Source: Actinomycetota bacterium (GTDB lineage Bacteria > Actinomycetota > Actinomycetes > S36-B12). Taken from it: 6,068 nucleotides of DNA. Every line of letters starts with the position of its first letter. Positions within the stretch are counted from its first letter, which is position 1. Both the position numbers and the translations under genes were made by a program. The notes under the pieces were generated by a model. That model searched no databases. It was not told the DNA's origin and saw nothing but the letters and a program-made list of their open reading frames with translations. The stretch lies in NCBI GenBank assembly GCA_010029945.1, contig RGQW01000095.1, positions 1-6,068 of the forward strand, in the 5' to 3' direction. Below, in pieces: positions 5,027-6,068 of the stretch.

Positions 5027-5905
5027 GTGATCGACTTCATCGACTATCTGCTGGGCGGTATTTCCTCCGGAGCGATTATCGCTTTGATGGCGCTGGCGCT
5101 TGTTCTGGTGTGGCGCTCGACCCGGGTGGTCAATTTCGCGCAACTCGGACAAGCGATGTTCACGACCTACGTCGCTCTGACGGTCCGCGAGTTGACCGGA
5201 TCGTGGTTCCTGGGGCTGATCATCGCGATGGCGGCCGGCCTGGTCGTCGGCGTGATCGTTCACTTCCTTGTCATCCGCCCAGTGAAGCGCCTGGACACCT
5301 CGGGCGCCATCATCGCGACCTTCGGCGTGCTGATCGCCCTCGAGGCGCTCGCGGCGATGGTGTGGGGAGGAGATCCTGAGGCCTTCCCGCCCCCCATCAA
5401 CAACTCCGGTTACGAAGCCTTCGGACGCATCTGGCCGTTCTCGCCCTACGACCTGCTCGTGCTCGCCTCCGTCGTGGTCTTGGTTCTTGCTCTGAGTGTG
5501 GTCTTCACCCGAACGAATGTCGGCCTCGCGATGCGGGCATCGGCGTTCAACCCGGAGGTCGCTCGACTGTCCGGCGTTCGCGTGAATCGCATGTTGGTGC
5601 TCGGCTGGGCCATCGCCGGTCTCGTCGGAGCCGTTGCGGGCGTGCTGGTGGCACCGCTGTCCACGCTGTCGCCCACCAGTTTCGACATCTTCCTCGTCTT
5701 CGCGTTCACCGCCGCAGTGATCGGTGGCCTGGACAGCCTCGTCGGGGCCGTGGCCTTCGGTATCGGCACAGGTCTGGTGATCGCTTTGGTCTCCGGCTAC
5801 AGCGATTCGAGCAACGCGCCACTGGTCGCGCTGGTGCTCTTGGTATTGAACCTGCTCTTCAAGCCCGAAGGAGTGTTCTCCCATCACAAGGCGCGGGCGG
5901 TGTAG
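5027..5905 (+). CDS. livH: Branched-chain amino acid type ABC transporter permease LivH
   Basis: A membrane permease that should form the translocation channel together with LivM. The 292 residues are strongly hydrophobic, with likely membrane segments at about 8-28, 60-84, 92-113, 142-160, 188-209, 220-256 (probably two close segments) and 264-279. Family features are the early VNFAQLGQAMFTTYV stretch (35-49) and the cytoplasmic coupling loop TNVGLAMRASAFNPEVARLSG (163-183), which contacts the ATPases. The end LLFKPEGVFS is also typical. The GTG at 5027 follows a G-rich GGGGGGAT (5013-5020) that serves as a modest ribosome binding site. livM begins 3 nt after its stop. There is no cleaved signal peptide; the first membrane helix acts as the anchor. 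The transported substrate cannot be read from the permease. Confidence 0.94.
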   Translation: MIDFIDYLLGGISSGAIIALMALALVLVWRSTRVVNFAQLGQAMFTTYVALTVRELTGSWFLGLIIAMAAGLVVGVIVHFLVIRPVKRLDTSGAIIATFGVLIALEALAAMVWGGDPEAFPPPINNSGYEAFGRIWPFSPYDLLVLASVVVLVLALSVVFTRTNVGLAMRASAFNPEVARLSGVRVNRMLVLGWAIAGLVGAVAGVLVAPLSTLSPTSFDIFLVFAFTAAVIGGLDSLVGAVAFGIGTGLVIALVSGYSDSSNAPLVALVLLVLNLLFKPEGVFSHHKARAV

Positions 5906-5908
5906 TCG

Positions 5909-6068
5909 ATGGAGGCTCTCGTCCAGCGGTTCCCGGGTGCTCGCCTCGGGGTGAATGCGGTCACCGCATTGGTCATCTGGGGTCTGCTCACCTGGGTGAA
6001 TCAGTTCATCGAGCCGTTGATGAGTTACTACCTGGCAACGGCTGCGATGTACGCCACGGCCATGTTCG
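5909..6068 (+). CDS. livM: Branched-chain amino acid type ABC transporter permease LivM (5' part, runs off window)
   Basis: The first 53 codons of an open frame that continues past the window end. It begins MEALVQRFPGARLG and then shows a hydrophobic segment (about residues 15-30) and YYLATAAMYATAMF (40-53), which resembles the early helices of LivM. An in-frame TAG at 5903 excludes an earlier start, so ATG 5909 is the likely one, 3 nt after the livH stop and presumably coupled to it. The call rests mainly on position directly after livG-livF-livH and on the hydrophobic pattern, since the diagnostic LivM motifs lie downstream. A substrate-binding protein gene (livK-like) is not in the window and may follow. 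Confidence 0.8.
   Translation, partial: MEALVQRFPGARLGVNAVTALVIWGLLTWVNQFIEPLMSYYLATAAMYATAMF

Noticed and set aside
4238..5887. 549-codon open frame on the minus strand across livF and livH
   Set aside because: It lies opposite two conserved transporter genes, and the Asp/Arg/Gln/His-rich low-complexity translation is a codon-bias shadow.
1..6068. tRNA, rRNA, insertion sequence or phage-derived elements
   Set aside because: I saw no cloverleaf, transposase-like frame, terminal inverted repeats or attachment-site duplication; coding density and codon use look even across the window.

Overview
This window comes from a high-GC genome and is almost certainly from Actinomycetota. Three things support this: the GC-rich codon use with frequent GTG starts, a NusG with a long acidic Ala/Asp-rich N-terminal extension, and a GT81 glucosyl-3-phosphoglycerate synthase closely resembling the mycobacterial enzyme. 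I cannot place it below phylum level with confidence. All genes read on the plus strand.

Bases 1-2367 are the classic secE-nusG-rplK-rplA core: the 3' end of secE, nusG, rplK (L11) and rplA (L1). Normally rplJ and rplL follow. Here they are replaced, at least within the window, by gpgS (2452-3363) and then a branched-chain amino acid type ABC transporter operon: livG (3447-4256), livF (4256-4960), livH (5027-5905) and the start of livM (5909 to the window end). No substrate-binding protein gene is in the window. The liv genes are tightly packed (1-nt overlap livG/livF, 3-nt gap livH/livM) and should be co-translated. GpgS makes the precursor of glucosylglycerate and of methylglucose lipopolysaccharides, so it has no obvious functional link to its neighbours.

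Most of the window is ordinary housekeeping, and I see no hidden novel multi-gene system. The most unusual item is NusG. Its reading frame is intact, but it lacks the start of the NGN domain (the WYVVHSYAGYENKV-type segment, strand 1 and helix 1), and a 15-bp tandem repeat encoding AVDAG sits exactly where that segment should be. Next is the rplK-rplA spacer, which holds a terminator-like hairpin and, just before rplA, a possible mimic of the L1-binding site of 23S rRNA. Smaller points are a perfect 14-bp palindrome before gpgS, which has no clear ribosome binding site, an ABC signature lacking the LSGGQ consensus in LivG, and GC-rich hairpins before rplK and between livF and livH.
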